A DNA stretch of 64,000 nucleotides, from the NCBI RefSeq assembly GCF_025997855.1, contig NZ_AP026562.1:491001-555000 (forward strand), read 5' to 3'. The position numbers and the translations under genes are program-made. Origin of the DNA: Deinococcus aetherius. Lineage in GTDB: Bacteria; Deinococcota; Deinococci; Deinococcales; Deinococcaceae. This document shows, in pieces, positions 56,142 through 64,000 of this stretch; within the stretch, counting starts at the first letter, position 1, and every line of letters begins with the position of its first letter. The notes under the pieces were generated by a model. It saw only the letters and a list, made by a program, of their open reading frames with translations. It searched no databases and had not been told where the DNA came from.

Positions 56142-57344
56142 ATGAAAGCAGTGGTCTGGCGCGGCGTAGGAGATATTCGGCTCGAAGACGTTCCCGATCC
56201 CCGCATCGAGCAGCCGACGGACGCCATCGTGCGGCTCACGGCCTCGGCGATCTGCGGCACCGACCTGCACTTCGTCCACGGCACCTTCAGCGAGATGGTT
56301 CCCGGCACCATCCTCGGCCACGAGGGCGTCGGCGTCGTGGAGGAGGTGGGGCCCGACGTGCGCAACTTCCGGCCCGGCGACCGGGTGGTCATCCCCTCGA
56401 CCATCGCCTGCGGGTACTGCTCGTACTGCCGCGCGGGGTACTACAGCCAGTGCGACAACGCCAATCCCAACGGACCCACGGCGGGCACGGCCTTTTTCGG
56501 CGGCCCGAAGGCGAGCGGCCCCATCCAGGGCCTCCAGGCCGAAAAGGCGCGCATCCCCTTCGCCGCCACGAACCTCGTCAAGGTGCCCGACAACGTGACC
56601 GACGGCCAGGCGATCCTCGTCAGCGACATCTTCCCGACCGGGTACTTCGGGGCCGACCTCGCGGAGATCAAGCCGGGCGACACGGTGGCGGTGTTCGGCT
56701 GCGGCCCGGTCGGGCAGTTCGCCATCACCTCGGCCAAGTTCATGGGCGCGGGGCGCGTCTTCGCCATCGACCGCATTCCCGACCGCCTGGAGACCGCGCG
56801 CTACCAGGGCGCCGAGATCATCAACTTCGACGAGGAGGACCCGGTGCAGACCCTCCAGCGGATGACCGGCGGCATCGGCGTGGACCGGGTGATCGACGCG
56901 GTGGGGGTGGACGCCCAGCACGCCGACCACGGCCCGGCGGCGGAGCAGGCCCGGCAGGAGCAGCAGCAATTCGAGGAGCAGCTTTCGCAGGTGGCGCCTG
57001 AGGGGACGGCCGGAAACGCGGGCAACGCGCCCAGCCAGGCCCTCGAATGGGCGGTGCAGTCCCTGTGCAAGGCGGGGACGCTGAGCATCATCGGCGTGTA
57101 CCCGCCCACCATGCAGAGTTTCCCCATCGGCGCCGCGATGAACAAGAACCTCACCATCCGGATGGGCAACTGCAACCACCGCAAGTACATCCCCTACCTC
57201 CTCGACCTGATCCAGCAGGGGACGCTCGACCCCGAGAAGCTGCTGTCGCGCGCCGAGGAGATGTCCGACGTGCTCTCCGCCTACCAGGCCTTCGACGAGC
57301 GCCGTCCCGGCTGGCTCAAGGTCGAACTCGTTCCGGGGATGTGA
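56142..57344 (+). CDS. Zinc-dependent alcohol dehydrogenase, formaldehyde-dehydrogenase-like
   Basis: 400-aa medium-chain dehydrogenase. The catalytic zinc ligands are in SAICGTDLHFVHG (Cys) and GHEGVGVVEEVG (His). The structural zinc loop is CGYCSYCRAGYYSQC. The Rossmann motif is VAVFGCGPVGQFAI. After VDRVIDAVGVDAQ an insertion of about 45 residues rich in Gln, Glu and Ala (EQARQEQQQFEEQLSQ) precedes the rest of the fold, as in glutathione-independent formaldehyde dehydrogenase-like enzymes. AGGAGG lies 5 bases before ATG 56142. A tiny acidic protein and a copper-storage-like protein follow. Confidence 0.88.
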   Translation: MKAVVWRGVGDIRLEDVPDPRIEQPTDAIVRLTASAICGTDLHFVHGTFSEMVPGTILGHEGVGVVEEVGPDVRNFRPGDRVVIPSTIACGYCSYCRAGYYSQCDNANPNGPTAGTAFFGGPKASGPIQGLQAEKARIPFAATNLVKVPDNVTDGQAILVSDIFPTGYFGADLAEIKPGDTVAVFGCGPVGQFAITSAKFMGAGRVFAIDRIPDRLETARYQGAEIINFDEEDPVQTLQRMTGGIGVDRVIDAVGVDAQHADHGPAAEQARQEQQQFEEQLSQVAPEGTAGNAGNAPSQALEWAVQSLCKAGTLSIIGVYPPTMQSFPIGAAMNKNLTIRMGNCNHRKYIPYLLDLIQQGTLDPEKLLSRAEEMSDVLSAYQAFDERRPGWLKVELVPGM

Positions 57345-57350
57345 GTCCCC

Positions 57351-57521
57351 ATGACCGACGCCAATGACCAGTCCGCCCCCGAGACCGATCTGACCGAGGA
57401 GTCCCAGCCGGACGAGGACCGCACCGACCGGCTGAGACGCGAGATCGAGGCGGGCAATGAGGGCGAGTTGTCCGAGGAGGACTCTCGATACGCCCTGGAG
57501 CAGGGCCTGACCGAGGGCTGA
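57351..57521 (+). CDS. 56-aa acidic protein
   Basis: Starts at ATG 57351, 6 bases after the dehydrogenase stop, so it is cotranscribed. The sequence is rich in Glu and Asp (MTDANDQSAPETDLTEESQP, RLRREIEAGNEGELSEEDSR), with no Cys, no signal and no membrane segment, and is probably disordered. No family is recognised. The GC-rich third positions and operon position support a real gene. Confidence 0.6.
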   Translation: MTDANDQSAPETDLTEESQPDEDRTDRLRREIEAGNEGELSEEDSRYALEQGLTEG

Positions 57522-57585
57522 GGACGGAGGGCGGCGCGTCAGATGCCCAGGCGCGCCGCCCCGCCCGTCCTGACAGGAGACCGAC

Positions 57586-58014
<429 letters not shown>

Positions 58015-58242
58015 TCCCGTCCGCCTCCTCAGTTCAGGGAACCGGCTGGACCGAGAGAAGGTTCCTCGCCCCAGGACGCCTGCTGTGGACTACGAAGAAC
58101 AGCGTCCCGGTCGAGGTCTTTTTCTCCCTCTTCCCCTGCGGCAGACTTGCAGAGGGGTGGTGAGTGCCAATCGTCGTGCTGCCGGTCGGCAGGAACGGGT
58201 TGTTCGCCCGTTGTGCAATGGGTCTTAAGCGTCCAGGGCGCA

Positions 58243-58266
58243 GGCGTGGGGAGAGTACCCCACGCC
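58243..58266. terminator. Hairpin after the Csp-like gene and convergent hypothetical gene
   Basis: GGCGTGGGG and CCCCACGCC form a perfect 9-bp stem with loop AGAGTA, 31 bp from the stop of the minus-strand gene at 58298. The preceding 228 bp hold no supported gene. Confidence 0.55.
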
Positions 58267-58297
58267 CACGCCCCACGGACCCACACCCTCGCCGGTC

Positions 58298-58762
58298 TTA
58301 CTTCTTGGTCTTGGTACTGCGCTTGCGTCCGGTCTTGGCGGAGGACGACCGCGACTGGGCGCGGGACTTGCCGAGCGCCTGCCCCTTCTCGAAGCTGGCA
58401 TTCAGGCGGCGGCGGGTTTCCTCGGCCAGCGCCTTGAAGTCCAGGGCCCCGGCCTCGATGTTCTCCAGGGTGGGCTTGACCCTCGTCCGCCGCTCGCGCC
58501 CCGACGACAGTTCCTCGTTCACCCGCGCGAACCAGGCCTCGAACTCGGGGGTGGGTTCGAACACCATGTCGCGCACGTCGCGGGTGCCGGTCTCGTCGCT
58601 GCCGCGTTTGCGGTAGGTCTTGGGAAGGGTGAAGCGCCGTGGCAGTTCCGCCGCCTCCAGTTCGCCCTCCCGAACCGCGTCGCGGAACCGCTTGACGAAG
58701 GTGTCGCTCCTCTGCGGGTTGGAGAGGTTCTTGATCTGCTCGCTCAGGGTGGTGTAAGGCAC
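58298..58762 (-). CDS. Hypothetical protein with basic tail (154 aa)
   Basis: Not recognised. The N-terminal MPYTTLSEQIKNLSNPQRSD, FVKRFRDAVREGELEAAELP and the middle LENIEAGALDFKALAEETRR are helical. The last 30 residues are Ser/Lys/Arg-rich (SRAQSRSSSAKTGRKRSTKT), like a histone-type DNA-binding tail. No signal peptide. The start ATG at 58762 fits the N-terminus. Nucleoid or RNA association is a guess from charge only. Confidence 0.65.
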   Translation of the reverse strand: MPYTTLSEQIKNLSNPQRSDTFVKRFRDAVREGELEAAELPRRFTLPKTYRKRGSDETGTRDVRDMVFEPTPEFEAWFARVNEELSSGRERRTRVKPTLENIEAGALDFKALAEETRRRLNASFEKGQALGKSRAQSRSSSAKTGRKRSTKTKK

Positions 58763-58846
58763 GGCGAAATTCTAAAGGCCCCCGCACAACCCGAAACGGG
58801 GGCCGCTGTGCGACTTCTGTCAGATACCTTCATTTAACCTTTAAGT

Positions 58847-59104
58847 ATGACGGCTGCCATGCGTGCCCCCCGCTACTTCGTCCTCGTCGTGGACGGCCTG
58901 CCGCTGACCCAACAGGACAACCCCGACGTGCCCGTCGTCTTCCGCGAGGAGCGCGAGGCCCTGGCGGCGGGTCATGCACTCCAGGGTGGGGACTCCCCGA
59001 AGACGGTCGTTCTGGAGGCCTACGCCGACGATTACAGCTTCGTGGGGAGCCGCCACCTTGAAAGTCCGTCCGGCCTGACCCTCCAATCCGCCAGCCAGCA
59101 GTAG
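58847..59104 (+). CDS. Hypothetical protein (85 aa)
   Basis: Not recognised. PRYFVLVVDGLPLTQQDNPD, PVVFREEREALAAGHALQGG and TVVLEAYADDYSFVGSRHLE look like a small alpha/beta cytoplasmic domain. There are two possible ATG starts (58847, 58859). An AT-rich stretch lies immediately upstream and no ribosome binding site is visible, so the gene may be leaderless. It is divergent from the 154-aa gene. A strong hairpin follows at 59138. Confidence 0.6.
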   Translation: MTAAMRAPRYFVLVVDGLPLTQQDNPDVPVVFREEREALAAGHALQGGDSPKTVVLEAYADDYSFVGSRHLESPSGLTLQSASQQ

Positions 59105-59526
59105 CGTTGGGCGAAAGCCGGATGGTCGTCCCGCGTGAAGCGAACCGTCTCCTGCAAGGAATGAGGAGACGGTTCGCTTTGCCGGTTATGACAATGGATT
59201 TCCTGAGAGTTGCAGAAAGCAGAAGGCTGACCGGGCACGCCTTTTGCCAGGCTTTTCTCTCGACGGAGGGCAAGGCGTTCCTTGGCCTTGGGGGCGCGGC
59301 TGAGCTGGTCACACGCCCCCTCACCCGTTGCTTCGCAACGCCCTCTGTGCTTCGCAGCTTTGCAAGTCCCACGGGGGGAGCGGGGTAATAGCGCGAAAAC
59401 GCCAGGTCACAGGCACATCTGCTCTGCTTCCTTCTGTCATAGACACTTTGCATCAGGTCAGGATGAACGCCTGCCTTTGACCTTCTGCCCCCTCATCATC
59501 CACTTTGGCGGGAGGTCCAACGCTGT
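59105..59526. other. 422 bp between the 85-aa gene and the MFS gene
   Basis: It begins with the terminator hairpin at 59138. The remainder includes small hairpins such as CGTTGCTTCGCAACG and C-rich repeats typical of intergenic DNA. A 93-codon frame crosses it but its start lies in the hairpin and it shows no family; I do not call it. Confidence 0.5.
59138..59179 (+). terminator. Strong terminator after the 85-aa gene
   Basis: AAGCGAACCGTCTCCT and AGGAGACGGTTCGCTT form a perfect 16-bp stem with a 10-base loop, 33 bases after the stop codon, ending in CTTT. Confidence 0.75.
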
Positions 59527-60813
59527 TCAGAGGCTGCGGGCAGGCCGCACGACCTCCGGGGACCCGGGCACGCCCGTCTGCTGCCCCGGCCCGGGAACGG
59601 GTGAGCCCCCGGGTTGCCGCAGGGTGAGGGCCGCGAGGAGCAGGAAGGCGGCCCCGGTGAGTCCGGCGCACAGCAGGAAGACGGCCTGGTAGCCGAAGGC
59701 CTGCGCGAAGGCGCCCGAGACGACGCCCGACAGCACCGCGCCGACGCTGCCCGTGTTCGTGTAGAGGGTGAGCGCGGTGCCCGTGCGGCCCGGCATCAAT
59801 TCCTGGAAGTACGCCATCCCCAGGGTGGTCGTGACCGCGATCACCGCCGCGCGCACGAGCTGCGCGGCGGCGAGCACCCACACCGCCGGGGCGAGGGCCA
59901 GCAGGACGAAGTACCCGGCGAAGAGGGCGAAACTCAGGGTGATCAGCCGCTCGTGCGGGACCCGGCGCGGCCACAGCGCGAAGCCGAGGATAAAGGGGAT
60001 TTCGAGCAGGGCGCACAGGCCCACGAGGAACCCGACGGTGCTCTCCGGCGCGTGCAGGGCGCCCGTGACGTGCAGCGGCAGCGCGATGAAGCCCATGTTG
60101 TTCGAGATGCCGTACAACACGAAGCTCAGCGCGACGAGGGCGAGCGGTCGGCGCGCCGGCCCTGCATCTCCCGGAGGTGTGCCCGCCGAGTCGCGTTCGC
60201 TGGCCGGAGGCCTCGGCGCGGGCCGGAAGCGGGCCAGCAGCAGCGGCAGGCCGACGGTGAGGTAGCAGGCCGCCGTGGCGAGAAAGAGCCCGGTGAAGCC
60301 CAGCCTCGCCAGGATCAGCGCCGCCACCGCCGGGCCGAGCATCCAGGCCATCGAGAACACCGATCTGAGGGTGATCATGCCGCGCTCGGCGAGTTCGGGA
60401 CCCGCCATCCCGAACCCGGCCCGGGCGAGCGCGAAGAGCTGCGGAAAGGCGCCCGCCCCGGTGCCCAGGAAAAGGCAGCCGATCAGAACGAGCGGCAGGT
60501 AACTCCGCGTCATACTCAGGAGCGCGAAGCCCACGGCGGCGGCGAGCACCGTGAGGAGCACCACCGCGCGGTTGCCCGGTCGGCGGTCGGACCAGCGGGC
60601 GAGCCCGGTGCTGATGAGGATGCCGCTCAGGGACACCAGGGTCATGAACACGCCCAGCGAGAGGGGCGACATGTGGGCCGCCTCGCGGGCGAAGAGGGGC
60701 AGGTAGGGCCCGGTGAACGAGGTCGCGGTGCCCAGCAGGAGCGCGGCGACGGCGAAGGGCGTGAAGTGAGGAATGTGGCGCAGGAAGCTCAGGGCACGCA
60801 GCGGGGACGTCAT
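59527..60813 (-). CDS. MFS transporter, sugar-efflux (SetA-like) type
   Basis: 428 aa with twelve predicted membrane helices and a hydrophilic central loop (FRPAPRPPASERDSAGTPPG). The N half has FTGPYLPLFAREAAHMSPLS and the MFS motif ARWSDRRPGNRAVV between TM2 and TM3. The C half has FVLYGISNNMGFIALPLHVT and MAYFQELMPGRTGTALTLYT, which fit the sugar efflux transporter group. The ATG at 60813 (MTSPLRALSF) is preferred; the frame is open further upstream. Single gene. Confidence 0.84.
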   Translation of the reverse strand: MTSPLRALSFLRHIPHFTPFAVAALLLGTATSFTGPYLPLFAREAAHMSPLSLGVFMTLVSLSGILISTGLARWSDRRPGNRAVVLLTVLAAAVGFALLSMTRSYLPLVLIGCLFLGTGAGAFPQLFALARAGFGMAGPELAERGMITLRSVFSMAWMLGPAVAALILARLGFTGLFLATAACYLTVGLPLLLARFRPAPRPPASERDSAGTPPGDAGPARRPLALVALSFVLYGISNNMGFIALPLHVTGALHAPESTVGFLVGLCALLEIPFILGFALWPRRVPHERLITLSFALFAGYFVLLALAPAVWVLAAAQLVRAAVIAVTTTLGMAYFQELMPGRTGTALTLYTNTGSVGAVLSGVVSGAFAQAFGYQAVFLLCAGLTGAAFLLLAALTLRQPGGSPVPGPGQQTGVPGSPEVVRPARSL

Positions 60814-61060
60814 GGGCAGGAGGACTCCTGAAACGTGGGAGGCAACATGTAAGGCGGCGGTCAAACGACCCGGGCAGGGCCCGGGAGCCCCGCTCTGCTC
60901 GGCAGATTGAAACGGCAGGCCCACCGGAAACGGGCTCGCCGCACGCGCCGCCTACCCTACGCCCTCGCCGCCGCCGGGAAGCCGCCAATTTCGTCAATTT
61001 CCCCTGAAGTGCCGCCGCCTGTCCGGCCCGGCTGGACCGAAGAGCTTCCTGGCCGCTCCC

Positions 61061-61975
61061 TCACAGCGGGGCGAGGTCGGGGTAGCGGCGGATGGCCTCG
61101 TTCTCATTCAGGAACTCGCCCTCCCCGTCGGGGCTCCACACGACCTCCAGGCGGCCCAGTTGCCCCGCGTCCACGCCCGTCAGCGTCAGCAGCGCGGCCT
61201 CCACGGCCCCAGCCCCGTCGCCCGTTTCGCTGGCATAGGAGGTGTCCACCGTCGAGGCGGCGAGCGTGACGGCCAGGAAGGTGCCCCCGGTCTTGCCCTG
61301 GTAGGAGGAGTCCCGCTCCAGCCCGCCCGAGGGGTCGCCGTCCTGGTACTGGGCCGTCGTCTGCGTCTCGAAGGCGGCGCGGGCGTGGGCGGCCCAGGTG
61401 CCCACCACCTGCGCGGCCCGGGGCAGGCTGCCCACCCTTCGGCGCTCCAGCGTGCCGTGCGTCCAGTCGGACTTGTGCCGCAGCAGCAGCAGGGCACTTT
61501 CGCGCAGCAGGGTGGCGAGGGCGCCGGGCCGGTCCGGGTCGTGCCGCCGCGCGAGCCGCTGGAACTGGCGCTTGACCTCCTCGCCGTCTGCGAGCAGCAG
61601 TTGCACCTGTACCGCCTGGGGGGAGCGCCGCCGCGCCTTCCACAGGTCGATCAACGATGTGATCACCATGTAGGCGACGAGCAGCCCCATCACGAACAGG
61701 ACCTCCCCCAGCGTCCAGGTGGAGTCCGAGGAGGAACTGCTCCCCGAAGCCGTGCCTGACGAGGACGCGCCCCAGGAGGAGGAGGAGGAGCCGAACGACG
61801 AGCCGAAGGAGGAGGAGGATGAGGAGCCGCTGGAGGTCGAGCTGTTCGAGGTGGAGGGTGACGTGCCGCCGAAGCCCCCACCCGACACGGCGAGGGCGCC
61901 GCCGAGGAGCCACAGCACCACGAGGAGGCCCGCGAAGAGCGAGCGGGAGGACCGTCTGGAGGAGGGGCTGGTCAT
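61061..61975 (-). CDS. DUF1517-type membrane protein with poly-Ser segment
   Basis: 304 aa. A hydrophobic N-terminus (LFAGLLVVLWLLGGALAVSG) acts as signal or anchor. It is followed by a Ser/Gly/Thr-rich low-complexity stretch (about residues 37-85) and a membrane helix (LGEVLFVMGLLVAYMVITSL). The cytoplasmic C-terminal domain (VQVQLLLADGEEVKRQFQRL, ESALLLLRHKSDWTHGTLER, TFLAVTLAASTVDTSY) fits DUF1517, found in cyanobacteria and plastids, of unknown role. The Ser tract is encoded by repeated TCC/AGC codons. Confidence 0.72.
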   Translation of the reverse strand: MTSPSSRRSSRSLFAGLLVVLWLLGGALAVSGGGFGGTSPSTSNSSTSSGSSSSSSFGSSFGSSSSSWGASSSGTASGSSSSSDSTWTLGEVLFVMGLLVAYMVITSLIDLWKARRRSPQAVQVQLLLADGEEVKRQFQRLARRHDPDRPGALATLLRESALLLLRHKSDWTHGTLERRRVGSLPRAAQVVGTWAAHARAAFETQTTAQYQDGDPSGGLERDSSYQGKTGGTFLAVTLAASTVDTSYASETGDGAGAVEAALLTLTGVDAGQLGRLEVVWSPDGEGEFLNENEAIRRYPDLAPL

Positions 61976-62056
61976 GGGTTCACCTCATTGGCCCGCGCGG
62001 ACCTGCCCGGCAGGCCCTCCGCGCGGGCGGACTCCTGACCTGGCGAGGGCGCCGTG

Positions 62057-62578
62057 CTAGTGCGTCTTTTTCCAGTCGGTGCCGAAGTCGTCCATCTGGG
62101 AGACGACCTCGGCACCCACCCTGAAGCTCAGGTTCTCGACGTCGAAGGCGATGCTGGCGTGGGTGCGGTCCCACAGGGACACGTACTCGAAGCCGCCGTC
62201 GTAGTCGAAGGCCTCGCTCCTCAGGTTCTCGATGGCCTTGGTCTGCACCTTGGGCGTCACGAGACTCAGGGTGGCATGGTACACCAGCTTGCCGTTGCCG
62301 TCATTGCCCGCCTCGGCGCGAAAGGACAGCCATGCCGGGCAGGAGGTGTAGTTCTGCCCGGCCTTGCCGAGCCCCAGGGAGGCGCCGAGGCGGTCCAGGC
62401 GGTCCTGGGCGACCTTGGTCAGGGCCTTGTCCGGTTGACCGCGCAGCAGGACCTCGGCGCGGCCGACGCACACCTGCTCCTTGCCGAAGGGTTCGAGGTT
62501 GGAGGGCGAGCGGGCAGCGAACGCGCCGGAAAGGGCGGCGAGGGCGAGGGTGGCGGGCAGGAGGGGAAGTGTTTTCAT
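62057..62578 (-). CDS. Secreted hypothetical protein (173 aa)
   Basis: Signal peptide MKTLPLLPATLALAALSGAFAA. The mature part (FGKEQVCVGRAEVLLRGQPD, LVYHATLSLVTPKVQTKAIE, FDYDGGFEYVSLWDRTHASI) looks like a small alpha/beta periplasmic protein with two Cys that may form a disulfide. No family recognised. It follows the larger secreted gene by 27 bp on the same strand, so the two form an operon. Confidence 0.7.
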   Translation of the reverse strand: MKTLPLLPATLALAALSGAFAARSPSNLEPFGKEQVCVGRAEVLLRGQPDKALTKVAQDRLDRLGASLGLGKAGQNYTSCPAWLSFRAEAGNDGNGKLVYHATLSLVTPKVQTKAIENLRSEAFDYDGGFEYVSLWDRTHASIAFDVENLSFRVGAEVVSQMDDFGTDWKKTH

Positions 62579-62605
62579 GGTGGACTCCTTGGAAGAGGGG
62601 GCGAC

Positions 62606-63394
62606 CTACTTGAAGCGCCAGTAGACGTAGGCGCTGCCGGACCAACCGCCGTAGCTGCCGGAGCAGCCCTTGTCGCTGCCCTTGAACTTGACCGTGGCCT
62701 CCGTTCCGTAGCTGCCGTCCTGGTTGTCCGACACGATCAGCGGTTCCCGGGTGCCGTTCTTGCCGATGAAGGTCGCCTTGACCCTGTAGGTCCCGATGGG
62801 GATATCCACCGCGAGTTTGCGGCCCGGGACGGTTTTCGTTAGCACCTTGCCCGTGCTGCCGTCGATCAGCGGCCCCACCGGCGTCAGTTGCAGTTCGATC
62901 TGGTCGTCGTTCGTCGCCCAGCGGTCCTGAAAGCCGCCCTGCATCGGGGACATGGAGCCGCCGAAGTACCCCAGCTCGCTGCTGTCGTCGTCCCAGTCGG
63001 GCACGCGGCCCGAGAGCTTCCACTGGAAGTTACGGACGATGCCGTCCTTGGGAACGAAGGGGTTGTACTCGGAGGTCTTGGGCAGGGCGAGGCGGTAGCA
63101 AAATTTCTGGCCCTGGTAACGGACGCCCAGCCAGGCATAGGCCCGGTAGCCGACGGGAGGCAGGCCCTCGACCTCGTAGCGGCCCCCCTCGTCGGTCAGC
63201 ACCTCGGCGACCCCGGTCGTCACGACGGGTTTGATCCAGACCGTCACGCCTTCCAGCGGCTTGCCGCGCGTGTCGAGCACCTGACCCTGGACGGTGCCCG
63301 GGCCGGGCCTGCCGGGGGCGGCGAGGGCCGGTCCCACCGTCAGCAGGGCGAGCAGGCTCGTGAGGGCCGTCTTTGTCGTTTTTTTTCCTTGCAT
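62606..63394 (-). CDS. Secreted protein with carboxypeptidase-regulatory-like domain
   Basis: 262 aa with signal peptide TALTSLLALLTVGPALAAPG. A CarboxypepD_reg-like beta-sandwich follows (GTVQGQVLDTRGKPLEGVTV, EGGRYEVEGLPPVGYRAYAW). The rest is beta-rich and ends GCSGSYGGWSGSAYVYWRFK. Such proteins are often surface or periplasmic ligand-binding modules. The start at 63394 is preceded by AAGGAG. It forms an operon with the 173-aa secreted gene and is divergent from the SARP-type regulator. Confidence 0.75.
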   Translation of the reverse strand: MQGKKTTKTALTSLLALLTVGPALAAPGRPGPGTVQGQVLDTRGKPLEGVTVWIKPVVTTGVAEVLTDEGGRYEVEGLPPVGYRAYAWLGVRYQGQKFCYRLALPKTSEYNPFVPKDGIVRNFQWKLSGRVPDWDDDSSELGYFGGSMSPMQGGFQDRWATNDDQIELQLTPVGPLIDGSTGKVLTKTVPGRKLAVDIPIGTYRVKATFIGKNGTREPLIVSDNQDGSYGTEATVKFKGSDKGCSGSYGGWSGSAYVYWRFK

Positions 63395-63673
63395 CCGCGT
63401 CTCCTTCCGGGCGCCCACGTTCCGGCACCTGGGGTCTGAATTGACGGCAGCGTAGGAGGACCCCCATGACCCCGGCGTGATCGGTCCGGGGGCGCCTGGC
63501 GGCCTGCGGCGCTCCTTTCGAGGATGGGTGGACGCGCCGATCACAAGCCATGTCGGCAGGCGTTTTTCCTCCCAGACGACGTTTTGGCCCTCCCCCTCCC
63601 ACGCCGGGGAGGGCGGCCAACTCGGGAATCACGCCCCGGTCACCCCGGGTGGCCTCGCGGGCCCGGGGAGGAG

Positions 63674-63679
63674 TACGCT
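63674..63679 (+). promoter_or_regulatory. -10 box directly before the SARP-type gene
   Basis: TACGCT with 5 bases to the ATG at 63685. GGAGGAG overlaps the region just upstream, so initiation could be leaderless or, from an upstream start, use this ribosome binding site. Confidence 0.4.
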
Positions 63680-63684
63680 GAATC

Positions 63685-64000
63685 ATGAGCGCCCTGCCGT
63701 GGCACCTCCGCCTGCTCGGCACCCCCCGCCTGAGCGGCGCGAGCGGCCCAACGCTGACCCCCGAACGCAAGACGGCGGCCCTGCTCGCCCTCCTCGCGCT
63801 GGAGGGGCCCACCCCGCGCACCCGGCTGGTGAGCCTGCTGTGGCCGGAGACGCGGGAGGCGGCGGCACGCAACAACCTCGTGCAACTGCTGCGCAAGCTG
63901 CGTGCGGCGACGGGCACCGACCTCGTGGAGGGGGGAGAGGTGCTGTGCCTGTCGGGGGCGCTCGACGTGGACGCCCTGCGCGCCCGCGACGCCTTCACGC
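63685..64000 (+). CDS. BTAD/SARP-type transcriptional activator, N-terminal part
   Basis: The first 105 codons of a gene cut by the window end. HLRLLGTPRLSGASGPTLTP and RKTAALLALLALEGPTPRTR followed by LVSLLWPETREAAARNNLVQ and LLRKLRA are the OmpR-like winged helix of SARP/BTAD activators. These are usually large proteins with ATPase and TPR domains in Deinococcus. It is divergent from the secreted-protein operon. Confidence 0.83.
   Translation, partial: MSALPWHLRLLGTPRLSGASGPTLTPERKTAALLALLALEGPTPRTRLVSLLWPETREAAARNNLVQLLRKLRAATGTDLVEGGEVLCLSGALDVDALRARDAFT

Noticed and set aside
59107..59388. A 93-codon frame after the 85-aa gene
   Set aside because: It begins next to a perfect terminator stem, passes through small hairpins and C-rich repeats, and resembles no protein.

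Overview
The window is GC-rich bacterial DNA that reads as a Deinococcus chromosome or megaplasmid segment. The evidence is a HucR-type MarR regulator next to a urate oxidase operon, TACGCT/TACGAT -10 elements placed only 5-7 bases before start codons (leaderless genes), a CsoR with the C-H-H metal ligand pattern, and dense gene packing with ATGA/TGATG overlaps. The window starts inside allB and ends inside a SARP/BTAD-type regulator. No rRNA, tRNA or CRISPR array was seen.

Region 1 (1-15.5 kb) is a purine-catabolism cluster running from urate to central metabolism. A urate/xanthine permease, uricase, HIU hydrolase and OHCU decarboxylase make allantoin. Allantoinase and allantoate amidohydrolase open it. 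Glyoxylate carboligase, hydroxypyruvate isomerase, tartronate semialdehyde reductase and a glycerate kinase turn glyoxylate into phosphoglycerate, and two malate synthase-type enzymes can condense glyoxylate with acetyl-CoA. An IclR-family regulator and HucR are the local regulators. Three promoters of the cluster carry the same 17-bp imperfect palindrome exactly 13 bp upstream of a TTGACA box, and a fourth copy lies before aceB. A near-match to the published HucR operator lies at the start of the permease-uricase operon. No enzyme for the ureidoglycolate to glyoxylate step is in the window.

Region 2 (15.5-20 kb) holds an AraC-type regulator, a RibD/DHFR-like reductase, an alpha/beta hydrolase, a YCII remnant and a quinone-reductase-type dehydrogenase. 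Region 3 (20.0-23.5 kb) is a decayed mobile island between two same-orientation IS6-family remnants. It contains a truncated DUF1064 gene, a BrnT/CopG-type toxin-antitoxin pair and a 5'-truncated exonuclease.

Region 4 (23.5-29.5 kb) encodes two secreted lipoprotein plant-polysaccharide enzymes: a GH9 endoglucanase and an SGNH-esterase/GH140-like fusion. Region 5 (29.6-32.8 kb) is a copper module (copA divergent from copZ-csoR) with two GC-rich CsoR operators. Region 6 (33-36 kb) has a GNAT gene, two pseudogenes and two small secreted proteins.

Region 7 (36-43.4 kb) carries ugpQ, the glycerophosphodiester/glycerol-3-phosphate importer ugpBAE without its ATPase, and a large secreted nuclease. 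Together these suggest scavenging of phosphate, glycerol and nucleotides. Region 8 (43.5-51.8 kb) is a sugar locus: an ArsR-type regulator divergent from a CUT1 ABC importer (also without an ATPase), a GH2 glycosidase and a xylulokinase. Region 9 (51.8-64 kb) is mixed: a frameshifted HTH regulator, a cupin with a fresh tandem duplication, a HAD phosphatase, an erythromycin-esterase-family protein, a zinc alcohol dehydrogenase with a 56-aa acidic protein and a Cys-rich copper-storage-like protein, an MFS exporter, a DUF1517 protein, two secreted proteins and the start of the SARP-type gene.
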